From contig JALVYU010000026.1 in the NCBI GenBank assembly GCA_027022365.1, positions 496,001 to 560,000 of the forward strand: a DNA stretch of 64,000 nucleotides, read 5' to 3'. The translations under genes and the position numbers were made by a program. Of this stretch, positions 9,067 through 19,032 are shown piece by piece (within the stretch, counting starts at the first letter, position 1; every line of letters starts with the position of its first letter). Source of the DNA: Desulfurococcales archaeon (GTDB taxonomy: Archaea > Thermoproteota > Thermoprotei_A > Sulfolobales > Desulfurococcaceae). The notes beneath the pieces were generated by a model. It searched no databases, was not told the origin of the DNA, and saw nothing but the letters and a program-made list of their open reading frames with translations.

Positions 9067-11708
9067 CCTATGATTTTTTCAATCACTCTTTCTATCTTCA
9101 CGGATTCACCATGGTCGCTCTTCATGGGATCTACTCCATCCTCGCCGTATCTAAACTGTACTATCTCGCCTGTGGGCAGTCTCACGGTACCATCATATTC
9201 TACACGTAGATCCTGGAGAGCGTTTATGAGTCTTCTCTGCATGTATCCGCTCTGGCTTGTTCTTACGGCTGTGTCGGTTAGTCCTTCTCTACCCGCTGCC
9301 GCATGGAAGAACATTTCTATGGGGTTTAAGCCATCAACAAATCCATGGGCGACAAACCCTCTTGCTTCTGGGCCCAGATCTCCGGGTTTAAAGTGTGGCA
9401 ATGTCCTATTAAAGTATCCACGGACTATTCTTCTTCCTCGGATTGTCTGTTGTCCAAGCAGTGCCGCCATCTGTGTGAGGTTTACCGGATTTCCTCTCGC
9501 ACCTGTTCTAGCCATTATTATCACTGGGTTTGTTAGTGTGAAGTACGGCGTTATAGCGTCGGCAACATCGTCTAGAAGCTTCTTTGATAGGAGATCAATT
9601 ATCTCGTCCTCCAACGTCTCCTCAAGTGTTCTACCTGGTCTTGGTTCGAGCTCTCCTTTTCTATACTTATCAATAAGCTCATATACTTCTTTCTTCTTCT
9701 CCTCAATGATCCTTCTGATATGCTCCTTTGCTTCTGGCGGTAGTAATAGGTTGGTATAGCCCATTGTGAAGCCATGTTTCTCTGAGTATCTTAGGAACAT
9801 CCTATAGACGTAGTCCATGAATAATCGTGCCATGTCTTCGCCGTATTCCTTAACTAGCCAGTGAATAAAGCTCTCTGGTTCTTCTCTACCTATACTAGCT
9901 TTGTCGAGCACTCCGATGAGGAACTCGCCCTTCTTGATAATTACTAGGCTGTCGTGTGGACAGTCTTCATCAATGCATCTTAGTGCAGAGGCGCTCGCTA
10001 TTTTTGCGGGGCGCTTATAGTTGAAGTCTTTTGGTATGAATAGGCTGATAAGCTGTTTTCCTGTCCAATAGGGGCCCGGCTTGAGTATAGCTGGTTCTGG
10101 GAGTCTTCCACGGTAATTTGCTACGCCTAGGAGGTCTATGACGTCTTCTCTGGTTAGTAGTGTGGATTTGTTTGTTAGAAGGAATGCTCCACTGATATAG
10201 TCTTGTAGTCCTCCTATGATGGGTCCTCCATAACGTGGTGTTAGTATGTGTTTCTCGACAAGCATTAATAGTCTGGCTTCAGCTCTTGCTTCTTCGCTCT
10301 GTGGTACGTGGAGGTTCATCTCGTCTCCATCGAAGTCCGCGTTATATGGTGGACATACTAGTAGGTTTAATCGGAACGTCTTATATGGCAATATTCTCGC
10401 TACATGTGCCATTATTGAGATTCTGTGGAGTGACGGCTGTCTGTTGAATAGAACTATATCTCCGTCCTTGAGATGTCTCTCCACTATAAATCCAGGCGCC
10501 AAACTTTCTGCTAACGCCTTACGGTCAACGTACTTAAGGTTTATCTTACGCCCATCGGGCTTAATCACATAGTTTGCTCCTGGCCATTTCTCAGGTCCAT
10601 TAAGCACATATCGTCTGAGCTCATCTATGTTCCATGGGGTGACACGTTCTGGCACTGTTAGGATCTTGGCTATGTCTATCGGTACTCCTACCTCGTTTAT
10701 GCTGAGGTTAGGATCAGGGCTGATTACTGTTCTGGCAGAGAAGTCGACACGTTTTCCGCTGAGGTTTCCACGGAATCTCCCTTCTTTTCCTTTGAGTCTT
10801 TGGGCGATGCCCTTTAGAATCTTGCCGCTCCTGTGCTTTGCGGGGCTGATTCCTGGTACCTCATTGTCGAAATATGTTGTTACGTGGTATTGTAGTAGCT
10901 CCCATTCCTCCTCTATTATAGCGTTAGGAGCTCCCGTCTCGATGTGTTCTCTTAATCTGTTATTGATCCTGATTATGTCTACAAGTTTATGGGTTAGGTC
11001 GTCCTCGCTCCTAATACCTGTTTCTAGAAGAATAGACGGTCTGACAGCCCGTGGTGGTACTGGTAGAACGGTCAACACCATCCATTCTGGCCGTGCGTCG
11101 ACGGGATCTCCTCCTAGTAGTCTAACATCATCATCCGGTATCTTTTCGAGCCTAGCCCTAATTTCTATCGGGCTCAGCTTAGTCTGTCCTTCCTCGCCCC
11201 TGTCTTCATAGAATGTATGTGGTTTCTCGAGCCTTATCTTGTACTGCTTAGCACCGCAATGAGGACATTTCTGTGCGGCTGCAGCTTTTCTCCTTATGTA
11301 CTCGAACAATCTTTTCTCGAGATACCTTATGCCTAGTTCCTCGAGATTCTTTAATAGTTCGAGATATTTCTGTCTCTCTGTTTCGCTGATCTTTATTCTG
11401 CCGCAGGCTCTACATGTTGTCTTGAGGTACATGTGTATGTGTTTGACGAAGCTAACATGTATGACGGGACGTGCCAGCTCGATTCGGCCGAAGTGTCCTG
11501 GACAGAAGTCTCTCGTGTTTCCACAAACGGGACAAATTTCGCGGGGCTCTATAGGGCCGAGCCGCCTATCCATTACGCCGCCATCGATCGGCGCCCCATC
11601 ATTGTCGTAGACTTCACTGGTCATAATTGTTGTGACACTCATCTTACGTATTTCGTCAGGTGAAAGTATTCCGAACTTAATGGAGCCTATTTTCGTGGTG
11701 ATGGGCAT
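9054..11708 (-). CDS. rpoA1: DNA-directed RNA polymerase subunit A' (Rpo1N)
   Basis: The 884-residue catalytic subunit carries the magnesium-binding NADFDGD motif at 456-462. It has zinc-binding cysteines near the N-terminus (CPVCG at 59-63, CPGH at 69-72) and two further pairs (C99/C102, C148/C151). The clamp and funnel motifs are in normal order and no intein is present. It starts 11 nt downstream of rpoB. Confidence 0.99.
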   Translation of the reverse strand: MPITTKIGSIKFGILSPDEIRKMSVTTIMTSEVYDNDGAPIDGGVMDRRLGPIEPREICPVCGNTRDFCPGHFGRIELARPVIHVSFVKHIHMYLKTTCRACGRIKISETERQKYLELLKNLEELGIRYLEKRLFEYIRRKAAAAQKCPHCGAKQYKIRLEKPHTFYEDRGEEGQTKLSPIEIRARLEKIPDDDVRLLGGDPVDARPEWMVLTVLPVPPRAVRPSILLETGIRSEDDLTHKLVDIIRINNRLREHIETGAPNAIIEEEWELLQYHVTTYFDNEVPGISPAKHRSGKILKGIAQRLKGKEGRFRGNLSGKRVDFSARTVISPDPNLSINEVGVPIDIAKILTVPERVTPWNIDELRRYVLNGPEKWPGANYVIKPDGRKINLKYVDRKALAESLAPGFIVERHLKDGDIVLFNRQPSLHRISIMAHVARILPYKTFRLNLLVCPPYNADFDGDEMNLHVPQSEEARAEARLLMLVEKHILTPRYGGPIIGGLQDYISGAFLLTNKSTLLTREDVIDLLGVANYRGRLPEPAILKPGPYWTGKQLISLFIPKDFNYKRPAKIASASALRCIDEDCPHDSLVIIKKGEFLIGVLDKASIGREEPESFIHWLVKEYGEDMARLFMDYVYRMFLRYSEKHGFTMGYTNLLLPPEAKEHIRRIIEEKKKEVYELIDKYRKGELEPRPGRTLEETLEDEIIDLLSKKLLDDVADAITPYFTLTNPVIIMARTGARGNPVNLTQMAALLGQQTIRGRRIVRGYFNRTLPHFKPGDLGPEARGFVAHGFVDGLNPIEMFFHAAAGREGLTDTAVRTSQSGYMQRRLINALQDLRVEYDGTVRLPTGEIVQFRYGEDGVDPMKSDHGESVKIERVIEKIIGWRI

Positions 11709-11719
11709 AAGGTGTCACC

Positions 11720-14700
11720 TCATTCTTCGCGTGCAATGTCTTTAATTCTAAGTCTGGGCATTATGCATAGACTCATGAGTTCCTGAAGTAGAAGCTTGAA
11801 CGCGTAGGATACTTCTACTGGCTTGAGTTTTCCTTTATCCTTGTGTATTGGGCACATGTATTTGCCACGTACACGGTCATACCATCCAATATGTCCACAT
11901 AGTTCACATACATATATTATCGTCCTATCACTCTTGTCCAGCATCTGTTCCTTGAGCAGTAGGCTTGCACCATGGCCTACTAGACAGTCTCTCTCCATCT
12001 CGCCAAAACGTAGTCCTCCCTCCTTCGCTCTACCCTCGGTAGGCTGTCTGGTGAGGATCTGGACCGGCCCGCGGGCTCTTGCATGTATCTTGTCTGCGAC
12101 CATGTGGTGTAGTTTCTGATAGTAGACTATCCCTATGAATATCGGCGAGTGTAGGATCTCGCCTGTTCTGCCATCATACATTGCCTCCATGCCTGTCTCG
12201 GGATATCCGTATCTCTTCAGGGTTATCTGTAGGTTTTCGATGGATTCTTTATAGAATGGTGTTGCATCTATGAAGCGTCCCTCGAGTGCTGCAGCCTTGC
12301 CTGCGATGCTTTCGATTAACTGGCCTACAGTCATACGGCTCGGGAATGCGTGTGGGTTTATGATTAGGTCTGGGACTATGCCATCCTCTGTGAACGGCAT
12401 GTTTTCGTGAGGCACGATCAGCCCTATAACTCCTTTCTGTCCATGTCTTGATGCGAACTTGTCTCCGAGCTCCGGTATTCTCAGATCCCTAACTCTGACC
12501 TTGACCAGCTTGTTGCCTTCTCCATCTGTGGTTATCATTACTACATCTACTACGCCTTTCTCGCCGTGCCTAGTCACTATGCTTGCGTCTTGTCTCGTTA
12601 TACCCGCTCCCACAGTATATTCTTGCGCGGTGAAGAATCTCGGCGGGCTTATCTTACCTATTAGTACGTCTCCGCCTTTCACAGGTGTTTCGGGTGTGAC
12701 GATACCGTCTTCGTCGAGCTTCTCGTATGCTTTGGGCCCTCTATAGCCTCTTACGTTGCTTGAAGGAATAGTTATTCGATCTTCTTGTCCTCCTGGATAC
12801 TTGTACTCTATGGTTGAATATAGTCTGAAGAACGTGCTTCTCGCCAGGCCTCTATCGATGGAGCCTTTATTCATAATGAGCGCGTCTTCGATGTTATAGC
12901 CGGTGAAGCTCATAACCGCTACTACCATGTTCTGCCCAGCCGGTCTCTCGTTGTACCCTATGATCTCCATTGCTCTTGTCTGTACAAGGGGTTTCTGCGG
13001 GTAGTGGAGGAAGTGCCCTCTAGTATCCATTCTTCTCTGGAAGTTAGCCGCGTATAAGCCGAGGCTCTGCTTAGCCATAGCTGCCTCATAGGTGTTTCTT
13101 GGGCTCTGGTTGTGTTCTGGATAGGGTATTATTGATGCGGTGATGCCCAGTATTGCTGGTGTCCATATCTCCATATGGGTATGTTCAGGAGTAAGATCCT
13201 CCGGGTCTAGGGCTATGTATGCGTTTTCTTCTTCATCAGCGTCCAGATACTCTACTATGCCGTTTCTGACAAGGTCTTCAAAGCTCCACTCACGGGTCAT
13301 TATTTTCTTGATGTGATTTGGTTTGAGCTTTGGCCTCCCATTTTCCACTATGAGGAGAGGCCTCCTTATCCTTCCGGCATCCGTGTTCACGAATACTTCA
13401 TTGATATAATCGCTCTTTATATGGGCCACATTGACCTCAGAGCTTATCTTGCCCTGTCTTCTCAGCTTCCTAATCTCGTTAGCGAGCTTAGTGCCGTCTG
13501 GATGGTATCCTATTAGCCTACCGTTTAGATAGACTTTGGACCACGCTAGAAACTCGGGGTATTCATATCCTTCCTGTAATTGTTTCTTTGCTTCTTTGAT
13601 TACTTCCTTGATCGGCTTGACTCCCAGCTTGTAAAGTACCGGCTCTACTTCTTCTTCGGGAACACCAACGCTTACATAAGCCATTAGTGCGAGGTTTTTC
13701 ACAAGACCAATATTTGCTCCTTCCGGTGTCTCGAACGGGCACATGCGGCCCCATTGTGTTGGATGGAGTTCTCTTGCCTCGAAGTGAGGCTGGTTCCTCG
13801 CCAGTGGAGAAACAACTCTTCGTAGGTGGCTAAGGGTGCTCATAAGGTTTGTACGGTCCAGAAGCTGGCTCACACCAGTTTTTCCGCCAGGCCAGTTTCC
13901 TGTGGCCATGGCGTGTAGTACTCTGTCTGTGAGCATACCGGGTTTGATCAGCTGCCTTAGGTCTACCCGTTTGTATTTGCTATAGTTTCTCTCAATGGCA
14001 TTTCTTATCTCTCTCCTGAAGTAGTTGGCCAGATAATGTCGTACTAGCTGAGCCAGTAGGTCACCGGCTAGCTTGAGCCTCTTATTCCTGTAGTGGTCTT
14101 TATCGTCGGGTTTTCTACGTCCAAGAACGAGTTCTAGGAGCTTATTTGCCATCTGGGCAATGAAGTAGGCTTTTTTGAGCCTAGTTTCTGGGAAAGGATC
14201 GGTGCCTATATGTGGAAGTAAGTATTCATCGAGGAATCTCCTAGCTCTTTCAATACGCTCCTGTCTGGGCCTACCGATAGCTATTCGTACACCGATATAG
14301 TCGAGGGCTGCTTCAATGGTTTTTCTGCGGTGTTGTTCTTCGAGCCTCTTCCTTTCCTCGGGTGTAGCGTCCTCTGGTATCTCGAGTTTAGGAAATATTG
14401 TTTGTGCTTGGATAATGCTTGGCATTAAATATGTCTGTATCTCGGGATCTAAACTAACCGCATATGTAATATCTATTTCAGATGAAAGACCAAGTGCAGC
14501 CATGAGTATGACTAGAGGTATTCTTAAACCTTGAATGGACGCATATAGTATTCCGTCCTTTCTCCTCTCAATTATTAGTTGGCTTCTACGCCCTCTAGAC
14601 ACGCTTATTACTTTTGCAAGATGAGTTGCCGAGGAGCTCTCGCTTGCATAGTCGACCAGGACATTATTGCTGGCCAAGTCTTCCTGGGCAATGAGGACTT

Positions 14701-15184
14701 TTTCACTACCATTTATGATAAAGTATCCTCCAGGATCCTTAGGGTCTTCGCCAATTTTGACTAACTCCTCTTTAGACATTTTGCTTAAGGGATCAATATC
14801 GGATTTAAGCATGACCGGGAGATCCATTAATAGTATTTCTTGTTCTTGTTCTTCTCCTCTATCTGTTACAATAGATAATCGTAAATATACTGGTGCTGCG
14901 TAGGTTAAGTTTCTCAATCTGCACTCGAGGGGGGTTACTTCTTTCTCGAAGCCTTCTATTGCCCTGACAACTGGTTTACCGATCCTGTATCCCTTGATCA
15001 CTACTTTAGCTATTCCCGGAACTTCTATTACCTTGAATTCATCGATAATCTCTGGTAGCGTTTTCGATACGAACCTATTGTAGCTGTCCAAGTGCTGGCG
15101 AACTAGTCCTTTTTCCTCGAAGAATTTCTTCATAACTATCCATCGATCATCGGGGGTTGGGAAAACCTTGGTGCTTGCAGCCAC
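11720..15184 (-). CDS. rpoB: DNA-directed RNA polymerase subunit B (Rpo2), unsplit
   Basis: The second-largest catalytic subunit is a single 1154-residue chain, as in crenarchaea; many euryarchaea split it into B' and B''. Visible landmarks are the GDKFASRHGQKGVIG catalytic stretch and the C-terminal zinc site CELCGHIGW with CPIH. It starts 2 nt after rpoH ends. No intein or frameshift is seen. Confidence 0.99.
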   Translation of the reverse strand: MAASTKVFPTPDDRWIVMKKFFEEKGLVRQHLDSYNRFVSKTLPEIIDEFKVIEVPGIAKVVIKGYRIGKPVVRAIEGFEKEVTPLECRLRNLTYAAPVYLRLSIVTDRGEEQEQEILLMDLPVMLKSDIDPLSKMSKEELVKIGEDPKDPGGYFIINGSEKVLIAQEDLASNNVLVDYASESSSATHLAKVISVSRGRRSQLIIERRKDGILYASIQGLRIPLVILMAALGLSSEIDITYAVSLDPEIQTYLMPSIIQAQTIFPKLEIPEDATPEERKRLEEQHRRKTIEAALDYIGVRIAIGRPRQERIERARRFLDEYLLPHIGTDPFPETRLKKAYFIAQMANKLLELVLGRRKPDDKDHYRNKRLKLAGDLLAQLVRHYLANYFRREIRNAIERNYSKYKRVDLRQLIKPGMLTDRVLHAMATGNWPGGKTGVSQLLDRTNLMSTLSHLRRVVSPLARNQPHFEARELHPTQWGRMCPFETPEGANIGLVKNLALMAYVSVGVPEEEVEPVLYKLGVKPIKEVIKEAKKQLQEGYEYPEFLAWSKVYLNGRLIGYHPDGTKLANEIRKLRRQGKISSEVNVAHIKSDYINEVFVNTDAGRIRRPLLIVENGRPKLKPNHIKKIMTREWSFEDLVRNGIVEYLDADEEENAYIALDPEDLTPEHTHMEIWTPAILGITASIIPYPEHNQSPRNTYEAAMAKQSLGLYAANFQRRMDTRGHFLHYPQKPLVQTRAMEIIGYNERPAGQNMVVAVMSFTGYNIEDALIMNKGSIDRGLARSTFFRLYSTIEYKYPGGQEDRITIPSSNVRGYRGPKAYEKLDEDGIVTPETPVKGGDVLIGKISPPRFFTAQEYTVGAGITRQDASIVTRHGEKGVVDVVMITTDGEGNKLVKVRVRDLRIPELGDKFASRHGQKGVIGLIVPHENMPFTEDGIVPDLIINPHAFPSRMTVGQLIESIAGKAAALEGRFIDATPFYKESIENLQITLKRYGYPETGMEAMYDGRTGEILHSPIFIGIVYYQKLHHMVADKIHARARGPVQILTRQPTEGRAKEGGLRFGEMERDCLVGHGASLLLKEQMLDKSDRTIIYVCELCGHIGWYDRVRGKYMCPIHKDKGKLKPVEVSYAFKLLLQELMSLCIMPRLRIKDIAREE

Positions 15185-15186
15185 TT

Positions 15187-15459
15187 TTAAGCACCCTTCT
15201 TCTTTGGTTTAACCGTATCGACCGCTACGTATCTGTAAGCAATTGTTTCGCCCGCTGTGGGGCTTTTCCTAATAATTCTGATAATATCCCCTGGCCGAGC
15301 CCCTATGGCTTTGACAACAGGATCATTGATACTGATCCAGGGGAGTTGGTAAGGCTTTATGTTTAATTTTTTCAAAACCTCTAAAGCTTCTTCAGGAGAT
15401 AATATTTCATGTTTGGGGACAAGCTCGTGTTCCAAAATATTAGGTTGTTTCTTTGACAT
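15187..15459 (-). CDS. rpoH: DNA-directed RNA polymerase subunit H (Rpo5)
   Basis: The 90-residue product corresponds to the C-terminal domain of eukaryotic Rpb5, with [35 protein letters not shown] and YRYVAVD. It opens the rpoH-B-A'-A'' operon. A TATA-like TATTATAAT (minus strand) lies at about 15526-15534, leaving a leader of roughly 45 nt. The gap to tRNA-Ala holds no other gene. Confidence 0.98.
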   Translation of the reverse strand: MSKKQPNILEHELVPKHEILSPEEALEVLKKLNIKPYQLPWISINDPVVKAIGARPGDIIRIIRKSPTAGETIAYRYVAVDTVKPKKKGA

Positions 15460-15525
15460 AACTTGATCCCTACCTCGATAACATTATCTACTCCCAAATC
15501 AAGCACGTAGTTCCTAAGGGGGGAG

Positions 15526-15535
15526 ATTATAATAC
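15526..15535 (-). promoter_or_regulatory. Probable TATA box of the rpoH-rpoB-rpoA operon
   Basis: The minus strand reads GTATTATAAT, about 67-76 nt upstream of the rpoH ATG. Another AT-rich stretch near 15556-15570 could serve instead, so the assignment is tentative. Confidence 0.35.
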
Positions 15536-15668
15536 AGGGTCTTAAGCTTATCGTTCGGGAATAATATTATAGTTTAACATATCTGATAAAAATTACCTAA
15601 GTCTTAATCCCGTATGACCATTATTCGTAATTATATGGATGGGTAATAAACTTGAGGCCCGCAGGAGA

Positions 15669-15745
<77 letters not shown>

Positions 15746-15779
15746 ACGAACTCCGTTTTTCCTACTATTATATATGAGG

Positions 15780-15793
15780 TTATAAAGTTTTAA
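15780..15793 (-). promoter_or_regulatory. Element-borne tRNA-Ala promoter inside intN
   Basis: On the minus strand this is TTAAAACTTTATAA, ending 34 nt before the tRNA-Ala 5' end. The identical 14-mer lies at the same 34-nt spacing before the truncated tRNA copy at the far end of the element (30371-30384). The element thus supplies a replacement promoter, encoded within the intN codons. Promoter function is inferred. Confidence 0.7.
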
Positions 15794-15953
15794 GACAAGA
15801 TCACGGCTTGGTTTACGTTCCCCTTTCTTCAGCATGTACTTGTAGTTAGGCTTGATTCCGAGATCAGAAGGCCTGATACCGTGTTCTTCCATTAATCTGA
15901 CGAATTCTGGGCCTGAGAGTTCCCGGAACTCCATGTTTTCACCAGGTAAATAA

Positions 15954-15968
15954 TTTCTATTTTAGAAA
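15954..15968. promoter_or_regulatory. Operator palindrome 1 (integrase promoter)
   Basis: TTTCTA-TTT-TAGAAA is a perfect 6-bp inverted repeat around 3 nt. It abuts the intN TATA-like box (CTTTAAATA on the minus strand, 15969-15977) with no gap. The same pattern occurs at 16037 and 28972. Confidence 0.75.
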
Positions 15969-15990
15969 TATTTAAAGTTTCCGAACAACC

Positions 15991-16010
15991 CCATATCACA
16001 ACCATATCAC
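15991..16010. repeat. Two direct ATATCAC repeats between the divergent promoters
   Basis: CCATATCAC occurs twice with an 11-bp period (ATATCAC at 15993-15999 and 16004-16010). The 7-mer is the same word as the GTGATAT cluster at 30221-30286 (reverse complement). In the circular form the two sets would flank the att site. Confidence 0.5.
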
Positions 16011-16036
16011 AGATTATATTACAAACGCTTTATAAG

Positions 16037-16051
16037 TTTCTAAAATAGAAA
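16037..16051. promoter_or_regulatory. Operator palindrome 2 (early operon promoter)
   Basis: TTTCTA-AAA-TAGAAA lies directly after the TATA box CTTTATAAG (16028-16036). It sits just upstream of the first gene of the plus-strand operon starting at 16073. A bound repressor would cover the transcription start. Confidence 0.75.
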
Positions 16052-16072
16052 TAGAGAAACCAGGGTGAGAAC

Positions 16073-16549
16073 ATGGCCCAAGCCGTGTCTCAGGTTGTTC
16101 CTAAAAGCGGTTTTTTGGAGATGGTTGAGCGTGAGTTGACTGTTCTTGAGAATATGTATAGGGATCTTGTTCGTGAGGCGGAAGAAGTACTCGATAGGCT
16201 GTATTATGTCAGCTACTACGGTTATGATGACGGCGAAATTAGGATCCGTCGCAACGGGTTGAACAGGCTAGTAGTCGTTATCAATGGCAAGGAGATAGAG
16301 TATGGAGATTTCAGCGGAACATGGACTCTAGTAGGAGATCCAAGGATAGTCGTGGAAAACAAGGACAGGCTTCTACGATTGGCGAGGGCATTGAACAGCT
16401 TCCATACAGAGATGCAGAAGATACAATCGATAATAGACAGGGCGGAAGCACTTGCAACAAAGCTAGGCAAACCAGAGATCCTAGACAACGTACTCCAGAA
16501 GATAACAAAGTACCTTGAAGAACCAAGGATCCTAGGTGATGGAATATGA
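16073..16549 (+). CDS. Unknown 158-residue helical protein, first gene of the element A early operon
   Basis: The ATG follows a GGTGAG site. The product is rich in long helices: residues 14-45 (acidic/basic, heptad-like) and 105-150 look like coiled coil. A short central beta-rich part includes DGEIRIRRNGLNRLVVVINGK. No membrane segment or known motif is recognised. It is the first gene of a run of about nine small genes on the same strand with GGTGA-type sites between them. Its promoter carries the palindromic operator at 16037, so it is probably controlled with the integrase and the regulator. Confidence 0.8.
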   Translation: MAQAVSQVVPKSGFLEMVERELTVLENMYRDLVREAEEVLDRLYYVSYYGYDDGEIRIRRNGLNRLVVVINGKEIEYGDFSGTWTLVGDPRIVVENKDRLLRLARALNSFHTEMQKIQSIIDRAEALATKLGKPEILDNVLQKITKYLEEPRILGDGI

Positions 16550-16665
16550 TCGTATGCTATTCTAGCAAAGAGTCAAGCTATAGATGTGTCGAGGTAGATG
16601 ACGAACCCGAGGAATTCTTGATCTACAATCCAAGAACAGGACAATGGGAAGAAGTCAAAGCATAA
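16546..16665 (+). CDS. Unknown 39-residue protein
   Basis: The ATG overlaps the stop codon of the previous gene (ATGA arrangement, 16546-16549), a sign of coupled translation. The product is acidic, has cysteines at 4 and 14, and includes YNPRTGQWEEV, a motif seen in many small viral and host proteins of unknown role. It ends 10 nt before the next ATG. Expression is inferred from the packing only. Confidence 0.55.
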   Translation: MIVCYSSKESSYRCVEVDDEPEEFLIYNPRTGQWEEVKA

Positions 16666-16675
16666 GGGTGATAGG

Positions 16676-16939
16676 ATGAGCCTTGTTCTACGCTATAAGC
16701 GTAAATACTATATTACTCTCAGCGGAACAGCGAGAAGGCTATTATTGAAGCATAACAGGAAATTCTATGAAGAGTACATGGATCTTCTCGAGGAAATGTA
16801 TGAAGTAAGGGCTGTCAACGGCGAAGAAGCAAAACAACTATTCCTAAACGAGTACAAAGCGATAGCAAGCCTATACAGGAAAGCAGCAGAGATCACAAAA
16901 CTACCATTGGAACAAGTCCTAAGAGCCTACCCAGGGTGA
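16676..16939 (+). CDS. Unknown 87-residue helical protein
   Basis: The ATG is preceded by GGGTGATAGG. The basic N-terminus (RYKRKYYITLSGTARRLLLKH) is followed by two predicted helices. The small basic-then-acidic layout could suit nucleic acid binding, but no family is recognised. It lies in the early operon between a 39-residue gene and a cysteine-bearing gene. Confidence 0.75.
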   Translation: MSLVLRYKRKYYITLSGTARRLLLKHNRKFYEEYMDLLEEMYEVRAVNGEEAKQLFLNEYKAIASLYRKAAEITKLPLEQVLRAYPG

Positions 16940-16946
16940 TCCGGTG

Positions 16947-17180
16947 ATGTTGGCTGATTGTAGAAAATGTGTATACTTCATTCCTATAGAGAAGTTTGAG
17001 GAATATGATATGCTAGATCTGCTCGATGAAGCAGAGAGCCTTAAACATCATGGAATCACGATTCTAGGGTGGTGCAACAGATTCCACAGATTCGTGAAAT
17101 ACTATAAGGGCAAATGCAGGGGCTTCGCCAGAAAAGCGATCAAGCAACATACACTAAAGGAATACGGGGTGATCTATTAA
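16947..17180 (+). CDS. Small cysteine-containing protein, possibly zinc-binding
   Basis: The 77-residue product (ATG 16947; a GTG one codon earlier overlaps the GGTGATC spacing) begins with a CRKCVYF motif. It has further cysteines in GWCNRFH and KGKCRGF. Four cysteines spaced C-x2-C...C...C suggest a zinc-binding fold. No specific family is recognised. Its stop shares one base with the next ATG. Confidence 0.7.
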   Translation: MLADCRKCVYFIPIEKFEEYDMLDLLDEAESLKHHGITILGWCNRFHRFVKYYKGKCRGFARKAIKQHTLKEYGVIY

Positions 17181-17404
17181 TGGTTTATCTTTCACGTAAT
17201 ACTACTACACATAGTATATTGAGCTATCTCGATGATTTATATGATGCTTGTAGAGAACAAGACTATGATATAAGCATTATTGATGATGTAATAAAATATG
17301 ACTACTCTGTAAAACGAGCAATAGCTAATATATGTAGAATATATGAATACTACCTTCCCGTTCCAAACGATGATTTCTTATTAATATGGGAAAATCATTG
17401 GTGA
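17180..17404 (+). CDS. Unknown 74-residue acidic protein
   Basis: The start is ATG 17180, which overlaps the previous TAA by one base. A longer reading frame from 17114 would lie in the preceding gene and is not preferred. The product is acidic and tyrosine-rich (DDLYDACREQDYDISIIDDV) and is predicted helical. No known domain is seen. Confidence 0.65.
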   Translation: MVYLSRNTTTHSILSYLDDLYDACREQDYDISIIDDVIKYDYSVKRAIANICRIYEYYLPVPNDDFLLIWENHW

Positions 17405-17411
17405 TCTTGTG

Positions 17412-17936
17412 ATGTCTGCTCCTATTAGTAAACAATATAATAGAGAAACGGAGCCAAACACTCATAATAATGTATTATATAATAGGGAGCGTGTAAACAG
17501 TTTACAGTATGTAAACATTTCTCTTAATAATAAATTAGATAATAAGACATTGCTAGGATTAACAGATACTATTAGTGTAAGAGTGCCGCTTCTTTACAAG
17601 TTGTTATTTAAGGAGATAAGAAAGGATCCTTTGAAATGGAGAGTGTTCAAGGAATCTCTTCTATCATTGATAAAGAGTATTAGTGAGAGCAATATCGAGC
17701 CAAGCACTAATGTGAATATTCAGTTATCACCAACGATAGTTATAAACAATGTCAAGGTCAAGGCAGAAGCAAAAACAGAGATCAGCATTGATGTTGATAG
17801 TGTTCTTAACGAGATTGCTAAGCTTAAACGCTTGATTAGTAACTGGGCTAGGATGAGGAAGATACCGCCAGCAGCCTACGATACTGCTTCTAATTTGATC
17901 AAAGCAATCGAGAAACAACTCAAAGCGGTGAATTGA
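17412..17936 (+). CDS. Unknown 174-residue protein with a polar N-terminus and C-terminal helix
   Basis: ATG 17412 lies 6 nt after GGTGAT. The first 45 residues are Asn-rich and probably disordered. Residues 55-95 form a helical block. A beta-type stretch with VNIQLSPTIVINNVKVKAEAKTEI follows, then a C-terminal helical segment. The gene lies in the middle of the early operon. I do not recognise a family. Confidence 0.7.
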   Translation: MSAPISKQYNRETEPNTHNNVLYNRERVNSLQYVNISLNNKLDNKTLLGLTDTISVRVPLLYKLLFKEIRKDPLKWRVFKESLLSLIKSISESNIEPSTNVNIQLSPTIVINNVKVKAEAKTEISIDVDSVLNEIAKLKRLISNWARMRKIPPAAYDTASNLIKAIEKQLKAVN

Positions 17937-17939
17937 GCC

Positions 17940-18494
17940 ATGAAATATGTTATTATTAAGCCTCGTGCCGGCGGAACAGCGTTCTGGAGAAGCATGATCC
18001 ATTGCTTAAGGGAAGGAGAACATAGAGTTCTACGGTTGAAGCTACATAGCAGGGCTTACTTGTATTTATTCCCAATAGAATCCGTCGATCTCGAGCAAAT
18101 TATTACATGGAACTATCTAGTTGCGGATGTAGAGAAGATTAGCTGGGAGTGGGACGGGCGGGAAGAAATCATCATCGAGAAAAAGAAAATAAAGTATATT
18201 GATGAATGGGTATTTGAAAACGAGTCCTGGATCATAAAAGTTAGAACAAGGGACAACGAGTACACAGTCTATCCTAATAGGAGAATAGAGCAGCTTACCG
18301 GTCAGAATCAGAGCCTGAGTAATAGCAGCTATAGAACAGTATCCGATACTGATGTTCCAGGTGTACAGTCTCAAACACTAAGGTCCTCGAGAACCACAGA
18401 ATCAAACTCTGAGATAGGACCTGATACGGTATCTGATTCTGAACCAGGTCCTGGATCTGCAGAATCCGAGACCGAACACCTGGATAGGTGGTGA
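17940..18494 (+). CDS. Unknown 184-residue protein with a Ser/Glu-rich disordered tail
   Basis: The N-terminal 120 residues look folded (beta-rich, with IISW-type Trp/Glu segments). The last 65 residues are low complexity, rich in Ser, Glu, Thr, Pro and Gly, and probably unstructured. The ATG lies just after the previous stop. The tail is unusual for a hyperthermophile protein of this size and might be an interaction segment. No family is recognised. Confidence 0.7.
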   Translation: MKYVIIKPRAGGTAFWRSMIHCLREGEHRVLRLKLHSRAYLYLFPIESVDLEQIITWNYLVADVEKISWEWDGREEIIIEKKKIKYIDEWVFENESWIIKVRTRDNEYTVYPNRRIEQLTGQNQSLSNSSYRTVSDTDVPGVQSQTLRSSRTTESNSEIGPDTVSDSEPGPGSAESETEHLDRW

Positions 18495-18498
18495 ACTA

Positions 18499-19032
18499 AT
18501 GAGCTCGGTTAAGGCTAAGCGTTTGAAACAGGAATTCCGTAGCAAGTGGCGTGATGGCGTTATCCGTGAATGGATTGTTAAGCAGCTGCTAGACCTGATA
18601 TTCCTACAGAAGAAGCTACCATATAGGATCCTATGGACTGGTGTAGGGGCTGGAAACGCTGAGCATGTAGATGAAAACTATGATTCACCATTAAACGCCT
18701 TCGACCTGGTTATAGTTAATGAAAACATGAAGATACTAGCATACCTAGAAGTAACGGGTACAAATGATCTCTGCAGGGGAGAAGAACTATGTATTGGTGC
18801 CTGGAAGCTCTTCAAGGCTGAGCGCTTCAATGTTCAGGATAAGGTATGGTATATCCATGTATTGAGTAGCAAGATCCCTATCAGGGTAATTAGTTATGCT
18901 AGGCTGAAGAAGATAAGTAGCTTCAGAGTACTACAGGAAACAAGCCTAGTACATGGAAAATTCTATTGTTCACCTGTAAACAAGTGGGGTTCGATCAGCG
19001 ATCTAATAAGATGGCTCAGGGTGAGAAAATGA
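18499..19032 (+). CDS. Possible PD-(D/E)xK-like nuclease-fold protein
   Basis: The 177-residue product contains NAFDLVIVNENMKILAYLEV followed by TGTND. An Asp at 69 and a Glu at 84 sit on adjacent predicted strands, as in PD-(D/E)xK nucleases. The usual lysine two residues after the Glu is replaced by Thr86, although lysines follow in the next helix (K103, K106). The resemblance is structural pattern only. It lies late in the early operon. It might handle viral DNA ends or be inactive. Confidence 0.45.
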   Translation: MSSVKAKRLKQEFRSKWRDGVIREWIVKQLLDLIFLQKKLPYRILWTGVGAGNAEHVDENYDSPLNAFDLVIVNENMKILAYLEVTGTNDLCRGEELCIGAWKLFKAERFNVQDKVWYIHVLSSKIPIRVISYARLKKISSFRVLQETSLVHGKFYCSPVNKWGSISDLIRWLRVRK

